From NCBI GenBank assembly GCA_037042915.1, contig CM073194.1:2604001-2668000 (forward strand): DNA of 64,000 bases, written 5' to 3'. A model generated the notes under the pieces. It searched no databases and was not told the DNA's origin. It was given only the letters and a program-made list of their open reading frames with translations. The translations under genes and the position numbers were made by a program. Each line of letters begins with the position of its first letter. Position 1 is the first letter of the stretch. This document shows positions 55,289 through 64,000 of this stretch, piece by piece. This stretch comes from Auricularia sp. M13 (Eukaryota; Basidiomycota; Agaricomycetes; Auriculariales; Auriculariaceae).

Positions 55289-56935
55289 ATGTCCGATCAG
55301 CCCGATAATGCGAGTCTTCCGAACGCCCGGGACAGCGCTGGCGTGGAAGCTGTTCCCCGGAGTCTGCAGCACGAGGCGCAGCGCGACCCACCATCGCATG
55401 CTCGAGCCACACCGCTGGTGGACTCCATGGACGGCACGCTGTATTCCGAGCAGGCGCTGCTCAGTGCTCTGGAAGCACACCATCGCGCCGACGACCACGA
55501 CGACGACCGTACCTTACACCAGCCTGATACGCCGCCAAGAGCAACAGCAATGGACTCTGGGTCGGTAACGCGGGCGCCGGTCGATAGCTCGACTGCCAAA
55601 GTTTACGACCTAAAGCTCCATCAAAAGCCCAGCCGTACTGGCCAAGGTGTCGTCGATCATTCTACTACCCCACCTCGCCGGGCTCGCGGCATCATATTTC
55701 GCACGCCACAATGCTCTCCAAAGAAACCTAAAACTACGCAAAATGATGAAAAAAAGACCGACTACAACGGTGCAATGACTAACGGCTTTGTCGTCAACAC
55801 CAGCACATCAAAAGACAAGGCCAACAACCGTCCGGTTGCTAGTGTCTCTGACGGACAAGCCCGCAAATCGAAGGTCAAGAGCGACAACAGTGCAAAGACT
55901 AACGGCTTTGCCAGCGACAACAACGACAACGGTGTGGTGGCTAGAGTCGCTATCGGACATGCCCCCTCAGAGTCGAAGGACAAGGCCGACGACGGTGCGA
56001 AAACTAACGGCTTTGCAAGACACGGCAGGCTATTCAGCAGCAAGGGCGACGACGGCGCGGTTGTCTCTTCCGGACATACCCGCAAATCGATGGACAACGA
56101 CGTCAACGACGCAGAGCCTATCGATGGCTTTGCCGGAACCGCCAGCACATTCAGCGACAAGGACGAAGATGGCGCAGTGACTAGCGTCTCTGCCGGACAT
56201 GCTCTGAGCGACAAGGACCACGATGTTGCAGAGACTAGCGGCATTGCCGGACCCATCAGCATGCCATACGACAAGGACGATGACGGTGCAGTGACTAGCG
56301 GCTCTTCCGGACACATCCACGGGTTCGATGGCAAGCATGACGACGGCGCAGAGCCTTCTAGCTTTCCTGGACACGCCAGCAGTTTGAATGACCACGACGG
56401 CGCAGAGACTAGCGGCTTTGCAGGACACGCCAGCACGATGAACAACGAGGACGACGGAGATGCAGAGACTGGCGGCGTCGTCAAACACGCACGCAGCTTG
56501 CTTGCTGTGCTCTCTGCGGTCTGCACCTTTGGCGCAAGCCCCACGTTCTCATCGCTGCATGGAGACCTGAAGCACACGGCGCACCCAAGCTTCATCGCGT
56601 GGTCCTTCGCTTCCTTTGCGATCGGCATCGTGGTCACGCTTGTCTGGCAGGCTGCGCTCATCTCGGATTTCCGCGGCTTCACGGGGCGGCTGTACCGCAG
56701 CGAGCTCGGCATCGTAGTGGCCCTCGCCATCGGCTTCGCCGCCATCACATCCGGAACAGTGTTTCTGAGCCTCTCGTTGGCCGTCGACACGGACCCAGGC
56801 GTGCGGGCCGCAGGCTTCACAGTCATCGGTGTCGTTGGCTTCCTCTTTTGCTGCTCGCTGATACGCTTGGCCTTCACCGTGGTCAGGCGCACGCGCAAGC
56901 ATGCAGGCGCTCAGGAGACTGCGCCGCCAGTGTAG
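55289..56935 (+). CDS. Four-helix membrane protein with repeat-rich N-terminus (family member 2)
   Basis: A single exon of 548 codons; the ATG at 55289 was chosen because it lies downstream of a TATA box, though the frame is open from further upstream. Residues ~1-150 are disordered. Residues ~155-395 hold about eight diverged repeats of ~30 residues of the form DKDDDGAVTSGFAGHAS. The last ~150 residues carry four hydrophobic segments (LLAVLSAVCTFGASPTFSSL; WSFASFAIGIVVTLVWQAAL; LGIVVALAIGFAAITSGTVFLSL; GFTVIGVVGFLFCCSLIRLAF) with the loop DFRGFTGRLYRSELG between the second and third. The Asp-rich repeats could bind cations or face the cytoplasm or lumen; that is speculation. A 378-codon frame lies antisense to most of the gene. 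Confidence 0.75.
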   Translation: MSDQPDNASLPNARDSAGVEAVPRSLQHEAQRDPPSHARATPLVDSMDGTLYSEQALLSALEAHHRADDHDDDRTLHQPDTPPRATAMDSGSVTRAPVDSSTAKVYDLKLHQKPSRTGQGVVDHSTTPPRRARGIIFRTPQCSPKKPKTTQNDEKKTDYNGAMTNGFVVNTSTSKDKANNRPVASVSDGQARKSKVKSDNSAKTNGFASDNNDNGVVARVAIGHAPSESKDKADDGAKTNGFARHGRLFSSKGDDGAVVSSGHTRKSMDNDVNDAEPIDGFAGTASTFSDKDEDGAVTSVSAGHALSDKDHDVAETSGIAGPISMPYDKDDDGAVTSGSSGHIHGFDGKHDDGAEPSSFPGHASSLNDHDGAETSGFAGHASTMNNEDDGDAETGGVVKHARSLLAVLSAVCTFGASPTFSSLHGDLKHTAHPSFIAWSFASFAIGIVVTLVWQAALISDFRGFTGRLYRSELGIVVALAIGFAAITSGTVFLSLSLAVDTDPGVRAAGFTVIGVVGFLFCCSLIRLAFTVVRRTRKHAGAQETAPPV

Positions 56936-57610
56936 TTCAGCACCCATTGGCTTCCGTTGGCGGTTCTAGCCGTATAGGCCTCCGAGGCGGTTGATGGTCA
57001 CCAGCGGGGCGGGTTCTGTCGAAATGTTCTGCATACACGCACATTTTCCGTTGTCCGTTGTGTATGCTCTGCGAGTTGATGTAGAGGTGCTTAAGCTTGT
57101 ATCATTTCTCAATGTTCAGATGCTTTGAGTTTGTTATAGCATGTCCTGCTTTCGGGAGCGCAGCTGCTAATGAGGGTCTCTCGATCTGAAAGTACACGTA
57201 TGGTAATGAGTCGAATTATGAGCTTTTGAGGCAGGTAGATCGTGGCGCGATTGAAATGGCAGATGCAATGAGTGTGCAGGCCGGGCGCAAGGGTGACACC
57301 GAGTAGCGTACTGGACAATGATCTGTGTAGCACACTGTATTTCCGGGCGGTCGGACCACAATAACGGCAAGCGTAATGTTCGAGGTAAGAACCAGCAGAT
57401 GGAGGTGAGCTGCGCGAGACAGGGCGCACTGGGGCGAATGGGGCCTGATGGCGTGCCGGCGAGAGAAAGACAGGGTGCGTTTGCCTCGAGTCCTGGGCGT
57501 CTGCAGGCAGCTCGCAAACGCCTCAGATTTTGAAATGACGCCAGGGCACGGTCGAGTCGTACGCGGTGTCGAGGCCAAGCCGAGTTTTGCTGTAAATCGC
57601 ATGGGTCGAA
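56936..57610. other. 3' flank without a recognised gene
   Basis: No gene pattern; ends at the MITE target duplication. Confidence 0.4.
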
Positions 57611-57618
57611 GCCGCTAT

Positions 57619-58068
57619 AGGCCCCCCGAAAATGCCAATTGAGGTCTCATCCGGACCTCAACCAATTTCGGTCCCGTTTATGAGCTCCGGAGGTGGCAAA
57701 TTCGGTCCCATTTACCTGTAGGCTCGGAACAATCCGGATGTAATTTAATTCCGCGGAAGTAGCTCAGCACCATTAATTGGGCACAAACTTGCTCCAATAC
57801 TGCTCTCAGGCCTTAGTTCTTAATGGGAGATATGTAAACATGTTTCATAATGTGATACTAAGCAAAAAATAGGTCGGAAAACCAACTGGGAAGCTCCGAT
57901 AGAGGTCTTCATTGGGTGGGCTGAGAACCAAGTCTCGGTCCCGTTTACATGAGACCTGAGCCTGAGGGTTCCAATTCTCGGTCCCGTTTAGATGTGAGAA
58001 AGAGCCTCTGGAGGCCCGATTTTCGGTCCCGTTTAGATGGGATATATGTCGGGATTTTCGGGGGGCCT
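57619..58068. mobile_element. 450-bp MITE with 8-bp target duplication
   Basis: Direct repeats GCCGCTAT at 57611-57618 and 58069-58076 flank terminal inverted repeats AGGCCCCCCGAAAAT(G/C)CC. The interior has five copies of TCGGTCCC(G/A)TTTA (near 57667, 57702, 57937, 57979 and 58026), all in the same orientation, and no ORF. An 8-bp duplication is typical of hAT-type transposition; the superfamily call is inference. Confidence 0.85.
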
Positions 58069-58237
58069 GCCGCTATACCTAGACGAAACCTGGCGCTGAA
58101 GTCGTAGGTGCTAGGTGGCAGCTGGAAGGAGGCAGGTGTCGGGTTCTTAAAATAGACGCCAAGGGAATTCGGGGACCGACAGACTCTGAGTCTCTGACCG
58201 CTGCCGTCCGATGTGCACCGCTCTTCTTCCTTCGCCG

Positions 58238-58880
58238 ATGTCCGCGACGACGACAACGGTCGACGCTGAACCGGCCGAAAAGCCGACGCCCGCGTTCGTG
58301 CGGCAGACGCGCAACCTGAAGGTGCTGCCAATCCCGCGCTGGCTGCAGTACGACCCTGCCATGCCATTCAACTTCAGTTTGCTGCTGAAGCTCATATTTT
58401 GGATTTGCCAGCATTATGAGTATGTGCATTTAATTCGTTTATATTCGCAACCCGCTGACGGCGGCGTTGGTAGCGGTTTACATTGTACTGCCAACCGCTG
58501 CTTACCCAGCTCGCGTGCTCGTTCGGCGTCGAAAACACGCGCGTCGCGAACGTTTCGACGCTCACCCAATCCGGCTACGCTTTTGGCCTGCTCCTCTCGC
58601 CGTAGGCGACGTTATCCCGCGCCGCCCGCTCCTGCTCATCGTCGCCACGTGCTCAACGCTGCTCACGCTCCGCCTCGCACGCGCGCCAAATCTCGAAGCG
58701 TTCAGCACGCTGACGTTCCTCGTGGGCCTGAAGAGCGTCACGCCCCAGGTGCGCATCCCGCCGCCGACCTCGCCCCGACTGTGCGCGGTGCCACGGCCGT
58801 ATTACGCCGAGCTGCTGGGGTCGATGGTCGCTCGCGGGAATTATTGCGCAGTATACGGGCCCCGGGATCGAGGGCTGGAG
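58238..58880 (+). pseudogene. MFS transporter pseudogene
   Basis: Exon 1 (58238-58420) encodes a disordered head leading to NLKVLPIPRWLQYDP, typical of a fungal MFS head. After a GTATGT..GGTAG intron the frame reads YCQPLLTQLACSFGVENTR, then VSTLTQSGYAFGLLL and stops. One frame away it resumes as GDVIPRRPLLLIVATCSTLL, then LARAPNLEAFSTLTFLVGL; after another shift it continues ADLAPTVRGATAV and LLGSMVARG. The motif GDxxxRR is the conserved MFS loop 2-3. At least two frame changes and the loss of everything after about helix 5 make this a truncated pseudogene. Confidence 0.75.
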
Positions 58881-58889
58881 TACCGTATG

Positions 58890-60455
58890 CTAGATGACGT
58901 TTGGTGTGCAGGTACGCGCGCCGTTGCTTCTCATGGCCGGATAGCATGCATAACGCTGAAGATGAGTAGATATTGATACGACCTATCTTGTACGTCGCCC
59001 TGCCCGAATGACCCACCAAGATTGTAGGCAGCTGTTTGACCTCCTGGGGCATTATAAAGCATCCCCGAGACGCTGCTCATTCGCGCGCGTGATTAGGCCC
59101 GCAGCATGGCATGCTGCTGGTCATTCTCAGGCTCTCGTTGGTCATTCAGGGTTATTGTGCACCGCCGTCTTCGCCAGCTTCTAGGTCACGCTCGCGTTTC
59201 TCCACGTTGGCGTGCCCTACGACTACTCGACGTACGTTGGTGTACCTTCCCTCTTTCTTTTGTTATCCCCATCCTGTGCCTTCCGAGTTTCGCCCTGCAC
59301 TCACCGTCGGGCTCTATGGTTCCAGTTCTTGCGTCAAATTCCTACTGAGACACTGCTCCTGCCAGGGGACAACTGCCAGATGAGGTCACGCACAATCGCG
59401 CGCGGCAACATCTGATAACGTCAGGTAGGTAGCCAGAGTCGTCATCGACCGGCATGCTCCGATTCTGGACTTTGCTGTTTTTCCTCTGCGAGCCTCCGTG
59501 CATGTTCCTGCTGTTGAAACGTCGCTCCTCCGTGCACGTGCAGGCTTGACGACCCGCCCACGCAGCGAATATCTCGCACTGCGTCTTTGCGCTGTCTCGG
59601 TCTCGTGGTGATTACGGAAAGATGTTGCACGCACTTTTTCAGCAACTGATGGCTGCTTGCCGCTCACCTGGAGTGTCTCAGGTCGGTACGCGTACCAACC
59701 ACCGCTCTTGCACCGCAACGTGCGTCACTGCGCGTCAGAAGGGGTCCTATAATGGGTACTTCTGCAAATGTATGCTTTGTTCATCTGCCGGCATCTGTAC
59801 CACATCTTCTCTTGACGCGTGAGGCATATGCGCGACTTGCATATGATACAGTACGATTCCCCCTTCTCTTTCAGGTCAAATTTGCGTCCTGTCGCATGTC
59901 TTCCGCGCTGTCTGCGGAATTTCAATCCCAATAACCGCCGCGTCGGCGAGGGTCCCATTTTAACCGAGGCTCTTGGACTCTCCGTATAAACGTAAGATTT
60001 GCACTCACGCCGTTCAAACATTGGCACATACGCCGAGATGCATCCAAATTCGTTCGAGGGCTTGTACCTGGAAAATATAGACAGGATATCCTTTGTGCCG
60101 CATTTCATGTGGCTACTACCCTGCTCGAGACCGTCGTCGCCTCACAGTCACTGGGGACGGTGTGCTTTCCCGGGATCGAGTCCGATCCCGAGCTCGTGCA
60201 TCCAGTGGCTCCATTGACCCGGCTCCCGATGTTTACTTGAGGTGTGCAACAGATGCTCCGAAATTTCCGGAAGCCATAGAAGCTTGCTTTGCGCCAGGAA
60301 CGGACGACCTCTTTCTGGGGGTGATGCAGCCGGGAGAGTGGTTTCCCGATTCCCCGGCACACCAGGGCACTTCGGAAACTATGCTACTATCATTCCAGAC
60401 CTGGCATCGGGCGCTCCTTCTGCTCTCCTCTGATCCTGTTCATCTGCATCCCGGA
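58890..60455. other. Stretch without a recognised gene
   Basis: Frames of 121-127 codons exist (59725-60108 minus; 60093-60458 plus, containing PEAIEACFAPGTDDLFLGV), but nothing is recognisable and no splice structure was found. Confidence 0.4.
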
Positions 60456-60459
60456 TGAT

Positions 60460-60469
60460 ACGTATAAAG
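60460..60469 (+). promoter_or_regulatory. TATA box of the 373-codon membrane protein gene
   Basis: CGTATAAAGGA lies 80 bp before the ATG at 60548, which rules out the earlier in-frame ATG at 60476 as the main start. Confidence 0.55.
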
Positions 60470-60547
60470 GACTGAGTGTCCTCAGGGAATACACAATACG
60501 TCGCCGCTTGTCAGATCCAGAGACGTATCGCCATCGCTCTGCCGAAT

Positions 60548-61669
60548 ATGTCTCAACCAGTACCCCCTGTTCTACTGGCAGCGGCACACCGTGATTTGCC
60601 TGCGCAGCAAGACTCCTTTCCCGCCCACGCAGGGGAGCCCGCGACTGCTGTATATATGGGCGGGGACATTCGCGGTCGTCGTGTGACATTCTCAAATGAT
60701 GTCAGCGAGCAGAGGCCGCGAAGACAGCGCTCATGGGGCATCCCCTGGAGTCCCCCGCGTTTGTATTCTGTTCCACAACCGGCGGGACTGTCACCATATA
60801 ATTCTCCTCAGCATCCCGGCTACTATAGTGATCAATATCCCGGCTACTATAACCCTCCATATCCTGTCGATCCGCCTGGTCAATACCCTGCCGCTGGTAG
60901 TGGTCGGTATTCAGGCGATAATCGTCATCAATATCCAGTCGACGCTCGTGCCCAATTTTCTGTCGACGGATATGCGCACTATCCCGCGGCTGATGCTCAA
61001 TCTCCTATCACTGACAGACGTAGGACATTATCAAGATCATCATATGGACTTCTTCAAGCATCCATGAGGTCATATGACTGGCGACATTCAGCACACTCCG
61101 CTCAGCGCACACCAGGCCGGGTGCCGATCCCTGCATTGCCAGCTTTCGCACACCCACTGGTGCCGATCCCAGAGTTACCAGCTGACGCAACTGGTGCACC
61201 ATATCCTGCCGACAAGTCGGTCGCGCATATCCGCACTCTGCTCGCTGTGCTGACCGCAATCTGCACATTCGGCGCCAGCATCTCCTTCTCGACGTTGTAT
61301 ACCGATTTGACGCACGCGAGTCAGGCGGCAAGTTACATAGCATGGGCCTTCGCCTGCTTCACCACCGGTCTCGTGGTGACGCTCATCTGGCAGGCCGCGC
61401 TCGTCGCTGACTTCCGCGGATACACCGGGCGGCTGTACCGCAGTCAACTGGGAATCCTTGCCGCACTTGTTGTCGGCTTCGCTGCAGTGACGGCTGGAAC
61501 GCTGTTGTTGGCCCTCTCTGTGACCTGTTCCAAGCTCCTCAGCGTACGAGCGGCGGGATATGAGGTCGTTGTGGTCATCGCCGTCTTTCTTCTCGCCTCA
61601 CTCTCCCGTTGGGTTTCTACAATGGTTAGGCGTCTCACTGATCGTGGGCGAGATGGCATAGCTAAGTAA
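60548..61669 (+). CDS. Four-helix membrane protein with Pro/Tyr-rich N-terminus (family member 3)
   Basis: A single exon of 373 codons. The N-terminal ~220 residues are disordered and dominated by a Tyr/Pro/Gly repeat (HPGYYSDQYPGYYNPPYPVD..GQYPAAG), unlike the Asp-rich head of its neighbour. Four hydrophobic segments follow: LLAVLTAICTFGASISFSTL, then one starting AWAFACFTTGLVVTLIWQAA, then LGILAALVVGFAAVTAGTLL, then one starting AGYEVVVVIAVFLLASL. The signature loop is DFRGYTGRLYRSQLG. A TATA box 80 bp upstream supports this start. Probable integral membrane protein; role unknown. Confidence 0.8.
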   Translation: MSQPVPPVLLAAAHRDLPAQQDSFPAHAGEPATAVYMGGDIRGRRVTFSNDVSEQRPRRQRSWGIPWSPPRLYSVPQPAGLSPYNSPQHPGYYSDQYPGYYNPPYPVDPPGQYPAAGSGRYSGDNRHQYPVDARAQFSVDGYAHYPAADAQSPITDRRRTLSRSSYGLLQASMRSYDWRHSAHSAQRTPGRVPIPALPAFAHPLVPIPELPADATGAPYPADKSVAHIRTLLAVLTAICTFGASISFSTLYTDLTHASQAASYIAWAFACFTTGLVVTLIWQAALVADFRGYTGRLYRSQLGILAALVVGFAAVTAGTLLLALSVTCSKLLSVRAAGYEVVVVIAVFLLASLSRWVSTMVRRLTDRGRDGIAK

Positions 61670-61719
61670 ATAAGACCTAGACCCCCATACACCCGATCAT
61701 TTGTGCTGACGTCGCGTCA

Positions 61720-62094
61720 GGTCTCGAGGCACTGACTCAGCTGCCAGGCCACCTGGGTCCCGCTCTTGGCGTGAATACATTCCCCGTCCCCCCGGTTTCT
61801 GATCGCTCTGCCGGATATGGATCGAAATACGCGAGAGCATATGCATGCTACAAAACGGTGTTTAATCCTTATCCCTTCATCTTGTGATGCGTATGTAATC
61901 ATCTCTTAGTTACTGCAATGTCAAAGAGGATGGTTGGGACTAGATGCACAACTATCTGGCCCCGAGGCTCTCGAAGCGGGGAATCATTCTTGAACGCCAG
62001 CCGGGTGGTTTCACGGTAGAGACAAACACTGGTGAGCTGTTATATCACGGCGTCTCGTTTGAGCAAAAAAGGCCGGGGCCCAGTCACCCTATTC
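61720..62094. other. Spacer between convergent genes
   Basis: Members 3 and 4 of the membrane family converge here; no further gene. Confidence 0.5.
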
Positions 62095-63264
62095 CTACTC
62101 GTACAGAGTAAGTGACGTAGTGCTACAATAATATGGCTGCGCGCTTGCTAAAATGTCTTGCAATAGACCTTCAGTGATTTTACCGTCTGAGCGCACGGAG
62201 TCCCGTTGGCTTCCGCCGTTTCCCATTTGAATGGATGTGTCGCGGGAGTTAGGGCTTGGCCCGCGAGCAGGCGCAGGCGTATTGCTGGCAGTGATATGCG
62301 TAGAATGGTCAGCGACGTCCGTTGCCACCGAGCCACTGGTCTTTACCCGACGCGCTGCGCGTCGGGTCACAGTGAACGCCAAACGGACGAGCGAGCCGCA
62401 GAGGAAGACCACTACGACGCCGATGACAGCATATCCGGCCGCGCGCACACTCTTTAACTCGTCAAATGTCATCGAGAGAGCGAGAAGCAGCGTCCCCGCC
62501 GTCGCAGAGGCAAATCCGGCGGCGAGCGCGCCAATGACGACCGGCTGACTGCGGTACAGCCGTCCCGCGAACCCCCGGAAGTCTGCCACGAGCGCGACCT
62601 GCCAGATCAGCGTGACGACGACACCGACCGCGAAGGCCGAAAACGCCCAGGCAATGTATGCTGCGCTCGGGGTGCGCCGCGCGTCGTCGTGCAGGGCCGA
62701 AAACGCGAGATTGGCGCCGAACATGCAGACTGCCACGAGCACGGCCAGCACGTTGCGCACGTGCCGGATTGTGCCAGTGGTGGCTAGGTATCGTTTGCGC
62801 GGATGCGCCGTGACTGGATCCGGAAGGGGAGCCTCTACCGGGGTGAATAGGCCTGACGTAGATATGGGCGTAATGAAGCCAGATCTGGGGCGCGTCGCCC
62901 GTGCGCGGGCGGAGGTGTCCACCGGAGAAAACGAAGACTCGACCACAACCGTTGATGGATCGGGTGGATGGGCATCTGCCGGGGTAGCTGACGGCAGTGC
63001 AGAGTCTGGCGCAGGAATGCCCGATGCATCCATCCGAGCGCTCTCGCAGGCATCTAGCGGCGACGAAGCAGCAGCGTGGTCTATCGGTTCGTTTAAAACA
63101 AAGCCAGAAGTCGCGGCCGCATGCACGCTAACATCAATATCAAGTTGCCGCGGTACCTGAGAAGCCGTATTAGCGTACGAGGGAAGGAAATCTCAGAGCC
63201 TGGGGCCGATGCCCACCGTAATGGTAGATGCGTTGTCTGACCGAGAGATTTGCTCCCTAGACAT
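62095..63264 (-). CDS. Four-helix membrane protein (family member 4), two exons
   Basis: On the minus strand exon 1 (63264-63217) starts at an ATG and encodes MSREQISRSDNASTIT. A 60-nt intron (GTGGGC..TTCTCAG) leads in phase 0 to exon 2 (63156-62095), which supplies the remaining 353 codons and a TAG. The large frame alone has no ATG, which is why the first exon is needed. A disordered, Pro/Ala/Ser-rich head (~140 residues) precedes four hydrophobic segments (VLAVLVAVCMFGANLAFSAL; AFSAFAVGVVVTLIWQVALV; VVIGALAAGFASATAGTLLL; GYAVIGVVVVFLCGSLVRLA) with the loop DFRGFAGRLYRSQP. A ~90-residue polar tail follows, longer than in members 2 and 3. CATATAGG near 63330 may be the TATA box. Confidence 0.8.
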
Positions 63265-63329
63265 CGTAGAAAGCCAGAGAACGGACGGGATGGTCGGCAC
63301 TGAGATGCGTGTGTGCGTAGCGATCCTAT

Positions 63330-64000
63330 ATGTATCTTCGGCGGGACCAGTGGGCCCTCCGGGAGATCACAGGCTCCGATTTGACATTCAATTGAGCCAA
63401 CTCAAGCTGGTGCTCAAGTGAGGCACCATGCCTCCGGTCATGTCCCACAGCGTCATCCCGTGGCGCGCGGAGTCCCGGTTTGGTACCCTCGTGCGAGCGC
63501 GGGATACGAGTGCCGTTTGTTGAAGCGAAGGACGAAACAACGATGCGCAGAGGTTTGACTTTGCGGAGCCAGAGATGACGCTGGTGATCACGAAGAGCCC
63601 GCACCGTGAACCGCCTGTCGGGGCTGTATTGCAGCCCTTGCCGTGCGTGTCGTACTCTCAGGCTGCGAGCGGAGAGGCGAGCTGATAGAAAGACTGCATG
63701 TGTCGAGCGACCGGCCGTAGGCGGCCATAGAGCACATGGCCACCAGGAACCGGGAATAGTGCAAAGCCTCCATATGCTGCAGTGCAAGACTGGTGGAGCG
63801 GCATGCTTCGTTGCCGTGCAAACGGACCGTGTTCCCGGAGTCGGCATCTGCGTTTCAACCATCGGCAGACGCACCTTCCATTGGTGCCTGCGAGTCGCAG
63901 CCGCTTCTCATCCAACCTGCAATCCATACTCAGCCAGACATCCGTTCTGCCCGGCCTGCTGCGACGTGTAACAGGTTGTAGTCATATTAACGGCAGTGTT
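63330..64000. other. Window end without a recognised gene
   Basis: Several minus-strand frames of 60-180 codons overlap (for example 63874-63326). Their pieces could belong to a split gene running out of the window, but no domain is recognisable. Confidence 0.35.

Overview
The window looks like accessory, repeat-rich DNA from a filamentous basidiomycete, probably an agaricomycete. Split genes have short GT..AG introns (46-60 nt, often GTRNGT donors with a CTAAC/CTGAC branch site). F-box, kinase-like, P450 and MFS relics, a nucleolar FKBP-type nucleoplasmin domain and a DxD glycosyltransferase all fit a fungus. Nothing bacterial or viral was recognised. All calls come from reading the sequence; no database search was possible.

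Layout. 0-3.3 kb: two F-box/LRR-like fragments, then a well-resolved 8-exon gene with seven tandem PHD-like zinc fingers. 3.9-11 kb: transposon debris, namely a tRNA-like SINE head, a MITE with TA target duplication, a 3.1-kb minisatellite of 23 units, a TIR element with a 9-bp target duplication, and a pentameric telomere-like array inside another inverted-repeat element. 11-13.4 kb: a frame-shifted pseudogene with a charged tail, and a kinase-like fragment cut off at a telomere-like tract. 13.4-28.8 kb: three decayed copies of a GC-rich repeat, interrupted by MITEs, a second copy of the TIR element and a ~0.8-kb palindrome. A 113-bp segment ending in telomere-like repeats occurs twice with complete identity, each time fused to the 3' end of a minus-strand gene.

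29-46 kb: two readable host genes with enlarged introns. One encodes a nucleoplasmin-domain protein related to nucleolar FKBPs but lacking the isomerase domain; the other is a GT8/LARGE-like glycosyltransferase. Between them lie duplicated TATA-box modules and tandem promoter-like repeats. 46-64 kb: four paralogous genes for a four-helix membrane protein family with variable disordered tails, interleaved with relics of a P450 and an MFS transporter, a 450-bp MITE with an 8-bp target duplication, and a few unrecognised ORFs.

The genes do not form an obvious pathway. The best-supported unusual items are the multi-finger gene with all introns cutting the zinc fingers at the same place, the repeated gene/telomere-repeat junctions with an identical element end, the isomerase-less FKBP paralogue, and the expanding four-helix membrane protein family.
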